Origin: UBA6109 sp035366835
GTDB taxonomy: Bacteria > Desulfobacterota > Syntrophia > Syntrophales > UBA6109
Assembly (NCBI GenBank): GCA_035366835.1
Contig: DAOSIS010000015.1
Coordinates: 25,117 to 89,116 of the forward strand
Direction of reading: 5' to 3'
Length of the DNA stretch: 64,000 nucleotides
The notes under the pieces were generated by a model. That model saw nothing but the letters and a program-made list of their open reading frames with translations, was not told where the DNA came from and searched no databases. This document shows, piece by piece, positions 1-8,195 of this stretch. Position 1 is the stretch's first letter. Each line of letters begins with the position of its first letter. The position numbers and the translations under genes are program-made.

Positions 1-460
1 GCCGGTCGCTGAAGAACCTGACCCGGGGGCCGATCCGGCGGCGGGCCATGCGCCGGTACCATCCGACGAACAGCGCCCTTGCCCGCTCCTCCGGCAGCGG
101 CGTCATCGAAAAAAGACGGCCGTCGAACTCCAGGCTCGCCCGTCCGTCGTCCCCGCCGCGCAGAGACAACGGATAGCTCTTGCCAAGATAGAGGAAAGGT
201 TCGCCTTCCCGGAAGGGTTTCGGCTGCACGCCGCAATCGGCCGTCGCCTCGCGGCGCTTGCGTTCGATCCAGTCCGCTTTGCGGCGGACGAAGTCCTCTA
301 CTTCCTCCCTGGCTGTCCACGCCGGCGCCCGGACGACCACGCTTCCGTCGGGCCGGATCAGAATCGTCAGGGTTCTTTTTCGCTTCCGGCTGCGAACCAG
401 GGTGTAGGCAGCGGCATCGGTCCCGTCAGGGTCTCTTTTCGATGCGGATGGCTGCTGCAC
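1..460 (-). CDS. YgjP-like (DUF45) metallopeptidase-domain protein, partial
   Basis: The gene runs off the left edge of the window; about 153 N-terminal codons are visible. The translated start of the domain (YTLVRSRKRKRTLTILIRPD, then VVRAPAW, a DFVRRKADWIERKR helix and EPFLYLGKSYPL) matches the N-terminal half of the YgjP/DUF45 family, SprT- and M48-like zinc hydrolases. The HxxxH zinc site of the family would lie beyond the edge and is not seen. The best start is a GTG at 460, inside the 3' end of the upstream cyclophilin-like gene (35-base overlap), which suggests co-transcription. Substrate is unknown for most members. Confidence is good for the family, lower for the exact start. Confidence 0.72.
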   Translation of the reverse strand, partial: MQQPSASKRDPDGTDAAAYTLVRSRKRKRTLTILIRPDGSVVVRAPAWTAREEVEDFVRRKADWIERKRREATADCGVQPKPFREGEPFLYLGKSYPLSLRGGDDGRASLEFDGRLFSMTPLPEERARALFVGWYRRMARRRIGPRVRFFSDR

Positions 461-800
461 CTTTGGCCTTCTTGAGCTCGGCGGCGTTCCCGAGAATCCG
501 GCCGACGAGATTGACGTCGCTTGCGGGGACCGGGTCCGGTCCCGAACTCATCGGCGTCCGCCCGAAAAAGACGGCGAGGGCGTTTCCCGGCGGCCAGTAG
601 CCGATGTCGCCGACCGTGATCCTGCTCGTGGCGGTTTCATCGGAACCCATCTTCACGGGAATCGTGAAGTAGAACTCGTCGCCCCATACGCTGGGGGCGG
701 TCTCGATGGGAAGCTTCGCCGCGATGGCCTTGGCACAGGCCGTGTCGAAAAGCTCCGCGTCGAGCGATACGTCTCCCACGGATATGCGGATGGCCGTCAT
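426..800 (-). CDS. Cyclophilin-like fold protein (TM1367 type)
   Basis: This 124-residue protein contains SRITVGDIGYWPPGNALAVF followed by FGRTP and NLVGRI, the hallmark segment of the small cyclophilin-like TM1367 family. The catalytic arginine of true peptidyl-prolyl isomerases is not obvious, and family members have no settled function. The ATG at 800 is preceded by an AAGGA ribosome site; longer upstream reading in this frame is low-complexity shadow sequence. It overlaps the YgjP-like gene downstream, so the two are probably one transcript. It has no signal peptide and should be cytoplasmic. Confidence 0.78.
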   Translation of the reverse strand: MTAIRISVGDVSLDAELFDTACAKAIAAKLPIETAPSVWGDEFYFTIPVKMGSDETATSRITVGDIGYWPPGNALAVFFGRTPMSSGPDPVPASDVNLVGRILGNAAELKKAKGAAAIRIEKRP

Positions 801-1068
801 CGTCTTCAGTCCTTTCTGTCCTGCCCGTGTGGCCGGGCGTTTTGCCGACAATCCTGCCTGCCGATCTATACAGGACCGGCGGCGATTTTGCAATTTGAAG
901 CTTCCCGGGAATCCCTCCGGGGAGGTTTTCGGCGGCCCGGGATGAACATCGCCGGGACCGCGGCGCCATCGCTCCTTTCCGCCGGGCCGGGAAGCCCGGA
1001 AAGCCTTCCCCTCGACCCTGTGCTGTGCTATGGTGGCCGCAGCATCCCATCCGGAGAGGTGACGGAAC
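801..1068. other. Divergent intergenic region, 268 bp
   Basis: This gap lies between the minus-strand cyclophilin-like gene and the plus-strand cupin gene, so it must hold both promoters. I see no convincing -35/-10 pair, hairpin or small gene in it. The last bases carry GGAGAGG as ribosome site of the cupin gene. Confidence 0.4.
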
Positions 1069-1413
1069 ATGACGGACGCCGAGCATCGCCCTTGGGGCTC
1101 TTTCGAAGTCCTGGCCGAAGCGCCTGACCACAAGGTCAAGAGGATCACCGTCCGTCCGGGGCAGCGCCTGAGCCTCCAGCGCCATCGCCGCCGGAAGGAG
1201 CACTGGTATGTCGTCGCGGGCGAGGCCCTCGTCCGGGTCGGCGACGGGGAAAGCCTGCTTCGGCCGGGACAGGCGGCCGACATCCCCTGCAGGACGCTGC
1301 ACCGCATCCGCAATACCGGGGCGACGGACGTCGTTTTTATCGAGGTCCAGACCGGCGGGTACTTCGGTGAGGACGACATCGAGCGATTCGAGGATGACTA
1401 CGGCCGGGCCTGA
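1069..1413 (+). CDS. Stand-alone cupin, phosphomannose isomerase type II C-terminal domain
   Basis: This 114-residue single-domain cupin starts HRPWGSFEVL and carries the metal-site pattern RPGQRLSLQRHRRRKEHWYV, then AGEALVRVGD, LRPGQAADIP and LHRIRNTG. This is the mannose-6-phosphate isomerase domain normally fused to the C-terminus of GDP-mannose pyrophosphorylase in ManC/AlgA. Here it is separate, and a guanylyltransferase lacking this domain sits at 13814-14884. It likely interconverts fructose-6-phosphate and mannose-6-phosphate for GDP-mannose synthesis. The start is supported by GGAGAGG upstream. Other sugar isomerase roles remain possible. Confidence 0.82.
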   Translation: MTDAEHRPWGSFEVLAEAPDHKVKRITVRPGQRLSLQRHRRRKEHWYVVAGEALVRVGDGESLLRPGQAADIPCRTLHRIRNTGATDVVFIEVQTGGYFGEDDIERFEDDYGRA

Positions 1414-1637
1414 TCGCCGGCCGAGGCAGCATTCGCGTAAGCAGGGGATAAACCGCCGGCGGCGTATTCACACCGCGGTCTTCCAGCCGGCCGAATTCCA
1501 TCGCCGCCGCCGTCGCCGGGGTCGGGAAGATCGAAGGGGAGACGCTCTGCATCGGAGGGAGGTACTGCATCGGCGGGGACGCCCCTGCCGGACATCAAGA
1601 TCGCGATGGATGACGAGATCGCGCCGGAGGGATTTTC

Positions 1638-2762
1638 ATGAGTCTTCTGTTCACGCCAGCGAGAATCGCAAACCTGGAATTGCCGAACCGCTTCGTACGA
1701 TCGGCCACGAACGACCGTTTTACCGAGGGGAGCGGTTTTATCACCGATCGGAAGGTCGCCCTGTACTCGGAGCTGGCCGCAGGAGGCATCGGCCTTATCA
1801 TCAGTTCGGTCACCTCGGTGCACCCGATGGGAAAGCACACGGTTTCGCAGATGTCCGTAGCGGGGGATGAATACATCCCTCGTCTGAAGAAGCTGACCGG
1901 GGCGGTGCACGGGAAAGGGGCGAAGATCGCCATCCAGCTGGGCCACGCCGGCAGGGAGGCGGCCGCGTACTGGAATACCGTGAACGAGAGATCCCTCGCC
2001 CCCTCCGCGGCCGAAGGAGATCCCTATTTCAGGGGAGAATCACGCGCCATGACCGAAGCGGAGATCTGGGAAGTGATCGAAGCCTATGGGGATGGGGCCC
2101 GGAGGGCGCGGGAAGCCGGATTCGACGCCGTTCAGGTTCATGCGGCCCACATGTTCCTTCTCCCCCAGTTCCTCTCACCGCAAACGAACCGGCGGAGCGA
2201 CCGGTGGGGCGGGTCATTGGGAAACCGCCTCCGCATCCACCGGGAGATCTACCGGGCCATGCGGAAAACAACGGGAAAGGACTATCCCCTCTTCGTGAAG
2301 CTCGGCGTCCAGGACGGATTCGCCGGCGGCCTGGCGTTCGACGAAGGGCTCCGCGCCGCCGTGGAGCTCGCGCAACTCGGCTATGAGGCCCTGGAAATCA
2401 GCCAGGGCCTGAGGGGGACCCCCTATCAGGAGACGGAATTCCGGACCGGAATCGACCGGCGCGAAAAAGAGGCGTACTTCCGCGGATGGGCGGCAGAGGT
2501 GAAGAAGAACGTGACCGTCCCGGTGATCATGGTGGGAGGACTGCGGACGTTCGAGCTCATGGAAGAGGTCGTCCGGAACGGGGAAGCCGATTTCGTCTCG
2601 CTCTGCCGTCCACTCATCCGGGAACCCGGCATCGTCAACGAGTGGAAGCGTGGGAGCCGCCGCCGGGCGGCCTGCATATCCTGCAACAAATGCCTGGAAG
2701 CGAATCGCAGGGGAGAGGCGCTGGTCTGCATTTTCAACCGACGTGCCGATGAACAAGCCTGA
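1638..2762 (+). CDS. Old yellow enzyme family NADH:flavin oxidoreductase
   Basis: This 374-residue TIM-barrel flavoenzyme begins LFTPARIANLELPNRFVRSA and has IQLGHAGR, the substrate-pocket segment VQVHAAHMFLLPQFLSP, and phosphate-binding elements near VPVIMVGGL and DFVSLCRPLIREP. The C-terminus carries CISCNKC and a further Cys eleven residues on, the [4Fe-4S] pattern of the 2,4-dienoyl-CoA reductase branch. The FAD/NAD(P)H domains of those large enzymes are absent, so electrons must come from a partner. The active-site pair is HAAH rather than the usual HxxH/HxxN of some members. The substrate, probably an enone or enoate, cannot be assigned. It overlaps the DUF192 gene by 14 bases. Confidence 0.88.
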   Translation: MSLLFTPARIANLELPNRFVRSATNDRFTEGSGFITDRKVALYSELAAGGIGLIISSVTSVHPMGKHTVSQMSVAGDEYIPRLKKLTGAVHGKGAKIAIQLGHAGREAAAYWNTVNERSLAPSAAEGDPYFRGESRAMTEAEIWEVIEAYGDGARRAREAGFDAVQVHAAHMFLLPQFLSPQTNRRSDRWGGSLGNRLRIHREIYRAMRKTTGKDYPLFVKLGVQDGFAGGLAFDEGLRAAVELAQLGYEALEISQGLRGTPYQETEFRTGIDRREKEAYFRGWAAEVKKNVTVPVIMVGGLRTFELMEEVVRNGEADFVSLCRPLIREPGIVNEWKRGSRRRAACISCNKCLEANRRGEALVCIFNRRADEQA

Positions 2763-3348
2763 CCTTCCGATGCCTGCGGCCCGCGAGAAAGGCGTCCCGC
2801 CGGCTGAAGCCGGGCGGGGTCATGCCTTCCGGCCTCGGTCCCTCGCCGCGGCCCTCGCCGGGTTGCTGATCCTTATCGGCGCACCGGTCCCCCGCGCGGA
2901 GGCGGACGGCGCCGTTTCCGTCCGAGGGCGCGTCTTTTCCGCGGAGGTCGCCCGGACGCCCCAGGAGAAGGCGAAAGGCCTCATGTTCCGGAAGGCGCTC
3001 GCCCGGGACGCCTGCATGTTCTTCCTCTACGATGAAGATTCCCATCACGCCATCTGGATGAAAAACTGTTTCCTTCCGCTCGACGTCGTCTGGGTGGACG
3101 GGGAAGGGCGGGTCGTGGAGGTGGCGGAGAACGTTCCACCGTGTGCGGCGGCCGCAGAGGCTTGCCCGTCGTACGGGGGGAAGGTCCTGTCGCGGCATTT
3201 CGTCGAATTCCCCGCCGGCACCGTCGCCGCGGTGGGAGTCCTGCCGGGAGAAGAAATCGGATGGGACCTGTCCGTGGCCGGGGAGGGGAGATGGATCAAC
3301 ACCCCCGACGACGGGATCCCCCCGTCATTCCTTCCCGCAGCACCCTGA
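2749..3348 (+). CDS. DUF192 family exported protein
   Basis: This 199-residue protein has an N-terminal basic stretch and a hydrophobic segment (about residues 28-45, AAALAGLLILIGAPV), then a DUF192 domain: ARTPQEKAKGLMFRKAL, the MFFLYD and IWMKNCFLPLDVVWVD blocks, and a conserved C-terminal VLPGEEIGW. DUF192 proteins are small periplasmic or extracytoplasmic proteins of unknown function. The ATG at 2749 overlaps the end of the upstream oxidoreductase, implying translational coupling. Two cysteines (CAAAAEAC region) could form a disulfide. Confidence 0.83.
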   Translation: MNKPDLPMPAAREKGVPPAEAGRGHAFRPRSLAAALAGLLILIGAPVPRAEADGAVSVRGRVFSAEVARTPQEKAKGLMFRKALARDACMFFLYDEDSHHAIWMKNCFLPLDVVWVDGEGRVVEVAENVPPCAAAAEACPSYGGKVLSRHFVEFPAGTVAAVGVLPGEEIGWDLSVAGEGRWINTPDDGIPPSFLPAAP

Positions 3349-3528
3349 CGGCGCGGCGGCGGAGGAGCCCGGGCCGCGCCGGCCTGCCCCGGCCGTCAGA
3401 TTGTTTCCGAAGCCCGCGCGCACGCATTCCCGATCCTGTCCGGCCCGTTTTTCCGGAACACCTCTTCATAAAAACCCGGCGCGGGTTTCAGGGCAAGGGC
3501 CTGTCAATATCCTCTTCGCGTGGGAAGA

Positions 3529-5328
3529 TCATGTTGGGCAAGCCCGGCCCGCGTTTCGGTTCTTTTTCTTCCGGCGTTCCCGCCTTCCGTCGCCCGTCGC
3601 CAGGTCCTTCTGGCGCTGCTTCCCCCGGGCCGTCTTTTCCACGAAAAGCCTCCTGCCGCTGAAGGGGTCGACGCCCGTCCGGTACATGACGGTGGACCAG
3701 GTGGAGGGGGTCGGCGTGAAGATCTGGACCTGTTCGGGCACCAGGTGCAGTTCGCGCCGCGCGAATTCCCCGAGCCTTTGCATGTCCTCGTCGGTGCAGC
3801 CGGGATGGGCCGCGAGCAGGTAATAGGTGAGGAACTGTTTCTTCCCCGCCTTCCGGCTCAGGCGGTCGAAGGCCTCCTTGAAGTCCGCGAGGTGCCGGCG
3901 GCCGGCCTTGCCCATGACGTCGAGGACGCCCTGCTCGGAGTGTTCCGGGGCCAGCTTCAACTGGCCCGAGACGTGGTGGGCCGCGAGCTCTCCCAGGTAG
4001 GCGAGACCGGACCGGCGGTCGTCGAGGACGAGGTCGTGGCGGACGCCGGAAGAGACGAAGACATGGCGCACCCCCGGGAGGGCGCGCAGTTTCCGGAGCA
4101 GCCGCATCTGCCGGCCGTGGTCGTGCTCGAGCGACGGGCACGGTTCCGGGAAGAGGCAGCGGCGGTCCCGGCAGGCGCCGGACCGCTCCATCTTTCCGCA
4201 GGACAGTCCGTACATGTTGGCCGTGGGCCCGCCGACGTCCGATATGACGCCCCGGAAGCCCGCCGACGCGGCCAGGCGGCCCGCCTCGCGGAGGAGGGAG
4301 GCCTCCGAACGCGACAGGACGCGGCGTCCCTGGTGGAGCGCCACGGCACAGAAGCGGCACTCTCCGGCGCAGCCGCGATGCGAGGCCAGCGAGAAGCGGA
4401 TGGTGTCCTGCGCGCGGACCGCGCCGCGCTGGGCGTCGAGGGGATGGACCTCCCTCGAAAAAGGAAGTTCGCAGACCTCATCGAGCCCGGCTTCCGAAAG
4501 ATGCGGCTGCGGCGGATTGTGGACGAGCCAGCGTCCGTCCTGGCGCTGGCACAGTCGCTGCGCGGTAGGCGGGTCCTGGTTCTCGCAGAAGACGCGGAAC
4601 ATCCGGATGAAGGCGTCGGGATCGGCCCTGACTTCGGCCAGGGAGGGGAGCGCGATGCAGCCGTCGGGAGGCGAAGCCGCCAGATGGCACAGGCCGCGGA
4701 CGTCCCGCCAGTCGCGTCCGTCGCGCAGGCGGGCGGCGATCTCCAGCACGGCCCTCTCCCCCATGCCGTAGACCAGCGTGTCCGCCTTGGCGTCGGCGAG
4801 GATCGAACCGCGGATGGTGTCGGTCCAGTAGTCGTAATGCGCGACCCGCCGCAGGCTCGCCTCGATGCCGCCCAGGACGATCGGTTTCGTGCGCTTGAAG
4901 CGCGAACGGATCAGGTTGGTGTAGGCGATGACTGCGCGGTCGGGACGCCGGTCGTTCAGGCCGCCGGGCGTGAAATCGTCGGTCCGGCGCGGTTTCCCGA
5001 GGGCGGTGTAGTTGGCGACCATGGAATCGACGCTGCCGCCGGAGACGCCCCAGAAGAGCGCGGGTTCGCCGAGACGCTCGATGTCGGTCCCCGACCGGAC
5101 GTCGGGCTGGGCGAGGACGCCGACGCGGCAGCCGGCCTTTTCCAGCAGGCGTCCGATGGCGGCCGCACCGATGAAGGGGCTGTCGACGTAGGCGTCCCCC
5201 GTGACGAGAATCACGTCGAGGCGATCCCAGCCGCGGGCGGACATCTCCTCGCGCGTGGCGGGCAGGAAATCGGCATCCCGGGTCCGGCCGGACGGGAGGG
5301 ATGTCCGGCGGCCGCCGCGGCGGGTCAT
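3529..5328 (-). CDS. ygiQ: YgiQ family radical SAM protein
   Basis: This 599-residue protein has the YgiQ N-terminal domain (DVILVTGDAYVDSPFIGAAA, GGIEASLRRVAHYDYW), then the radical SAM cluster motif CAGECRFC at about residues 318-325, and the family's C-terminal blocks SGQLKLAPEHSEQGVLDVMG and QIFTPTPSTWSTVMYRTG. The basic tail (KTARGKQRQKDL and onward) is also typical. The biological reaction is unknown. The start overlaps the stop of the diguanylate cyclase gene (ATGA at 5325-5328), so the two are coupled. Length fits the family. Confidence 0.93.
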   Translation of the reverse strand: MTRRGGRRTSLPSGRTRDADFLPATREEMSARGWDRLDVILVTGDAYVDSPFIGAAAIGRLLEKAGCRVGVLAQPDVRSGTDIERLGEPALFWGVSGGSVDSMVANYTALGKPRRTDDFTPGGLNDRRPDRAVIAYTNLIRSRFKRTKPIVLGGIEASLRRVAHYDYWTDTIRGSILADAKADTLVYGMGERAVLEIAARLRDGRDWRDVRGLCHLAASPPDGCIALPSLAEVRADPDAFIRMFRVFCENQDPPTAQRLCQRQDGRWLVHNPPQPHLSEAGLDEVCELPFSREVHPLDAQRGAVRAQDTIRFSLASHRGCAGECRFCAVALHQGRRVLSRSEASLLREAGRLAASAGFRGVISDVGGPTANMYGLSCGKMERSGACRDRRCLFPEPCPSLEHDHGRQMRLLRKLRALPGVRHVFVSSGVRHDLVLDDRRSGLAYLGELAAHHVSGQLKLAPEHSEQGVLDVMGKAGRRHLADFKEAFDRLSRKAGKKQFLTYYLLAAHPGCTDEDMQRLGEFARRELHLVPEQVQIFTPTPSTWSTVMYRTGVDPFSGRRLFVEKTARGKQRQKDLATGDGRRERRKKKNRNAGRACPT

Positions 5329-6785
5329 GATTGCGAAGGGGGAAGGTCTCCCGGCGAAAAGCCGGCATCGCAGATTTCCCCGTAAAGGCGGTAGGTGTTG
5401 CGGCCCATCTTCTTGGCCTCGTACATGGCGATGTCGGCCTTCTTCACGAGCGTGTCCACGTCCCTTCCGTCGAGGGGATACAGGGCCATGCCCACGCTGG
5501 TCGTCACCATGAGATCCCGGCCTTCCAGCCGGAAGGGCTGCTGAAAGGCCTGGATGATCTTCCCACCGAGAACATGGAGGTCCTCCAGCGCGTTGATCTC
5601 GGGCAGGATCATCATGAATTCGTCGCCGCCCATCCGTGCGATGGTGTCGCTCTTGCGGACCAGCCCCGTCATCAGGGTAGCCGCCTCCTGCAGCAGGCGG
5701 TCTCCGAAGGTGTGGCCGAACGTGTCGTTGATCTCCTTGAACTTGTCGAGGTCGAGCATCGTGATGGCGACCTTCCGGCCCGAGCGGTTCGCCTGGGCCA
5801 GCGCCATGCCGAGACGGTCGTTGAAGAGATAGCGGTTCGGCAGACCCGTCAGATGGTCGTGGTAGGCCATGTGGAGGATCGTCTCCTCGGCCCGTTTGAC
5901 CTCGGTGATGTCGTGGAGGAGCGCGATCGTCCCCTCGAACTTCATGCTGACATCGAGCATCTTCTTGAGAAGGACCTGGTAGATGCGCCGCCCTTTCCGG
6001 CAGTCGAGCGCCTTCTCGAAACTCCGTTCCAGGGCATGGCTTTCGATTAGATCGTTCAACTCGCCGGCAAGCCAGGTCGGCGCGTCCTGAAGCGCCCGCC
6101 GTCCTCCGTAGTCGTCGTAGCCGGGCTTCTCGATTCCGAAGAAGGATTCGATCGCCGCATGATTGGCGTTTTCGATCCTCCCGTCCCCGTTGAGAAACAG
6201 TACGGGGTTGTGGATGCTTTCAAAGATCGTGATGTACTTGTTCTTTTCATTGGTGATGGCTCGGTTGGCTTCCTGCAGCTGCGCGACCGCGTCGAAGTCG
6301 GAAATGCTGAACCACTCCCGGAGAAACCCGAGTTCGAGCCGGTCGAAGAAGCGTTCGATGTACAGGAGGGAATAGCGTTCGCCGTCGGCGGGAAGGCCGG
6401 CCGCTTTCACCAGGTCCAGGTAGCTCTGCCGGTAATACTTCATCAGGCCCAGGAACATCTCGATCGTCACGCCGCGGGCGCGGTGGAGGCGGGCCTCACG
6501 GATGGCGAAGGTCGCCACGGTGTCGAGCGCGTAGTCCTCGTCCGGCCCCAGTTCGGGGACCGCCCCATTCCGCCCGAGCGATTCCCGCAGCGCGCCGGTG
6601 AGCCCGGCGATGGATATCCGCCAGTCCTCTTCGAGCGTGGACGTGTACTTGCTGTAGTCGCGCTGCCTCGCGTAGTCGAGGATCCGGCGCATCAGCCATT
6701 CCTCGCGGGAGCCGACCAGGCGGGACAGTTCTTCGGCGCGTTTCTTGTCGGAGTCTTCCATGACGTTTTCCGCGATCGGGTTCAA
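5325..6785 (-). CDS. PAS-GGDEF diguanylate cyclase
   Basis: This 486-residue soluble sensor has an N-terminal helical region resembling RsbR-type/globin-like sensor domains (about 20-180), a PAS domain (about 200-315, with IFESIHNPVLFLNGDGRIEN), and a C-terminal GGDEF domain beginning HLTGLPNRYLFNDRL. The active-site motif is intact (ARMGGDEF, about residues 382-388), and RKSD lies five residues before it, the spacing of the c-di-GMP product-inhibition site. It should make c-di-GMP from GTP. No EAL domain is present. An alternative start is Met9 (MEDSDKKR). It is coupled to ygiQ. Confidence 0.9.
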   Translation of the reverse strand: MNPIAENVMEDSDKKRAEELSRLVGSREEWLMRRILDYARQRDYSKYTSTLEEDWRISIAGLTGALRESLGRNGAVPELGPDEDYALDTVATFAIREARLHRARGVTIEMFLGLMKYYRQSYLDLVKAAGLPADGERYSLLYIERFFDRLELGFLREWFSISDFDAVAQLQEANRAITNEKNKYITIFESIHNPVLFLNGDGRIENANHAAIESFFGIEKPGYDDYGGRRALQDAPTWLAGELNDLIESHALERSFEKALDCRKGRRIYQVLLKKMLDVSMKFEGTIALLHDITEVKRAEETILHMAYHDHLTGLPNRYLFNDRLGMALAQANRSGRKVAITMLDLDKFKEINDTFGHTFGDRLLQEAATLMTGLVRKSDTIARMGGDEFMMILPEINALEDLHVLGGKIIQAFQQPFRLEGRDLMVTTSVGMALYPLDGRDVDTLVKKADIAMYEAKKMGRNTYRLYGEICDAGFSPGDLPPSQS

Positions 6786-6834
6786 AGGAGTCCGTACGAA
6801 CGAACGGAGGCCCGGCAGACGGGGCCCGGTGAAG

Positions 6835-7674
6835 CTACAGGCGGATCTCCGTGTTCTGGGTCAAGGCAAAGCATTCCATTCTGCTTCCCTGCTGCGCGAT
6901 TGTTCCCCGGCAGGAGGACACGATCTCGTCGATCTCATCGTCCGACCGGTCCTGGTTGTGATGGAACAATCCGAGTTGCCTGACGTTGGCTTCCAGGGCC
7001 ATGCGGAGCGTGTCCCTGTAGACGGAGTGCCCCCATCCTCTTGTCTTCCGATATTCGACTTCGTTGTATTCGGCGTCATGAATGAGAAGGTCCGCGTCCC
7101 GGGAGAATTCGAGGTAGTCCCGGAAATCGCGGCCGCCTTCGTGCCGGTAGGTCAATTCGTTGTCGGTCAGGAACACGAAGCTCCGGCCGTCTTCCTCGAA
7201 CTTGTAGCCGATGCCCTGGTTCGGATGGCTCAGGTTGATCGGCGTCACGTTCAGGCCGTGGACGGAGAATCCGTCGTCGCAGTAGTCGTCGAATTTCAAC
7301 TCGGCCCGGATGTCGTGGAAATTGACGGGAAAATTCGGCGGGGCCATGACGCGGGAAATCACGTCCCGGATGGAGGCCAGGGCGAACGGGCAGCCGTAGA
7401 TGCGCATGTGCGTCTTCGGGAAGTAGATCGGTTTGAAGAAGGGAAATCCCATCAGGTGGTCCCAATGGGCGTGCGTGAAGATCATCGTGTAGCGGCGCTT
7501 TCCCTCGCGGAGGAGGCTGTTGCCGAGCCGCCGCAGACCCGATCCGGCATCGACGATGACAACGTCGTCGTTCTTCGTTCGAAGTTCCAGGCAGGTCGTA
7601 TCGCCGCCGTACTTGAGATATTCCCGTCCCGAGACCGGACTCGATCCGCGCGCTCCCCAGCAGCGAATGATCAT
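6835..7674 (-). CDS. Metallo-beta-lactamase fold hydrolase
   Basis: This 279-residue protein starts MIIRCWGARGSSPVSGREY and has VDAGSGLRRLG, the zinc motif HAHWDH (about residues 67-72), FLTDNE, LLIHDAEYN and a late GLFHHNQDRSD histidine block. This matches the MBL subgroup related to RNase Z and to phosphodiesterase-like proteins often linked with signalling proteins. Its place next to a diguanylate cyclase is suggestive but does not prove cyclic-nucleotide cleavage. The substrate is unknown. Confidence 0.85.
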   Translation of the reverse strand: MIIRCWGARGSSPVSGREYLKYGGDTTCLELRTKNDDVVIVDAGSGLRRLGNSLLREGKRRYTMIFTHAHWDHLMGFPFFKPIYFPKTHMRIYGCPFALASIRDVISRVMAPPNFPVNFHDIRAELKFDDYCDDGFSVHGLNVTPINLSHPNQGIGYKFEEDGRSFVFLTDNELTYRHEGGRDFRDYLEFSRDADLLIHDAEYNEVEYRKTRGWGHSVYRDTLRMALEANVRQLGLFHHNQDRSDDEIDEIVSSCRGTIAQQGSRMECFALTQNTEIRL

Positions 7675-7722
7675 CCCTGCCCTCCGTTGTCGACGCCGAC
7701 TCCAAGGCCGTCAGGCCGGCCC

Positions 7723-7751
7723 ATATAACCATATTTATATTGACAATTCAA
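7723..7751 (-). promoter_or_regulatory. Putative sigma70-type promoter of the MBL gene
   Basis: Read on the minus strand, TTGAAT (7751-7746), a 17-base spacer and TTATAT (7728-7723) form a reasonable -35/-10 pair about 50 bases before the MBL start at 7674. The stretch is markedly AT-rich against its surroundings. The rest of the 323-base divergent gap to 7997 shows nothing else clear. Prediction only. Confidence 0.4.
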
Positions 7752-7997
7752 GCGATGGTTGCCGCCGGAAAGGGGCGCAGGCGGCGGAGTCGCATAGCAG
7801 GAAACCGGATCGCATTGCAACCGGATATGTCGTTTCCGGCTGCGGATTCCGGAACGGCCGTTTCATCCTTTGCCAGGCGGCGTTTGAGGGAATTCCGCGA
7901 TTGCCCGGCAGTTCGATGTGGGATATGATATCCACAGATTGCGCGCTCTTTGAGCCCATCCGGAGATTCCAATGCACGGCTTCACAGGAGGAGAGAG

Positions 7998-8195
7998 ATG
8001 AAAACGATCAGGATCAAGGGGATGACCTGCCGGCACTGCGTCATGGCCGTGACGAAGGCCCTGAGCAGCATCGACGGCGTCAAGGATGTGCGTGTGGACC
8101 TGGAAAAGGGGGAAGCCTCCTTCGAGGAGGAGCGGCCGGTCGACATGGAGACGGTGCGGCAGAAGATCGTCAAGGCGGGATATGAAATCGGCTGA
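7998..8195 (+). CDS. copZ: Heavy-metal-associated domain copper chaperone
   Basis: This 65-residue protein is a single HMA domain with the metal motif GMTCRHC near the N-terminus, then VMAVTKALSSIDGV and a C-terminal AGYEIG, the usual beta-alpha-beta-beta-alpha-beta fold. It should bind Cu(I) through the CxxC pair and hand it to the P-type ATPase encoded immediately downstream, whose start lies inside this gene (14-base overlap). AGGAGGAGAG precedes the ATG at 7998. The substrate metal is inferred from the neighbour. Confidence 0.88.
   Translation: MKTIRIKGMTCRHCVMAVTKALSSIDGVKDVRVDLEKGEASFEEERPVDMETVRQKIVKAGYEIG

Noticed and set aside
1414..1637. Possible gene fragment between the cupin and the oxidoreductase
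   Set aside because: One frame reads KIEGETLCIGGRYCIGGDAP and another IKIAMDDEIAPEGF, which look protein-like and may be a decayed gene. They are too short and too broken to name, so no feature is called.
3520..5385. Long plus-strand open frame opposite ygiQ (621 codons)
   Set aside because: It is antisense to a clear YgiQ gene and reads as low-complexity Arg/Gly/Ala sequence, an effect of high-GC codon bias. The same holds for long frames opposite copA (8170-10536), opposite glpA/glpB (36178-38943) and opposite ggt (21968-23803).
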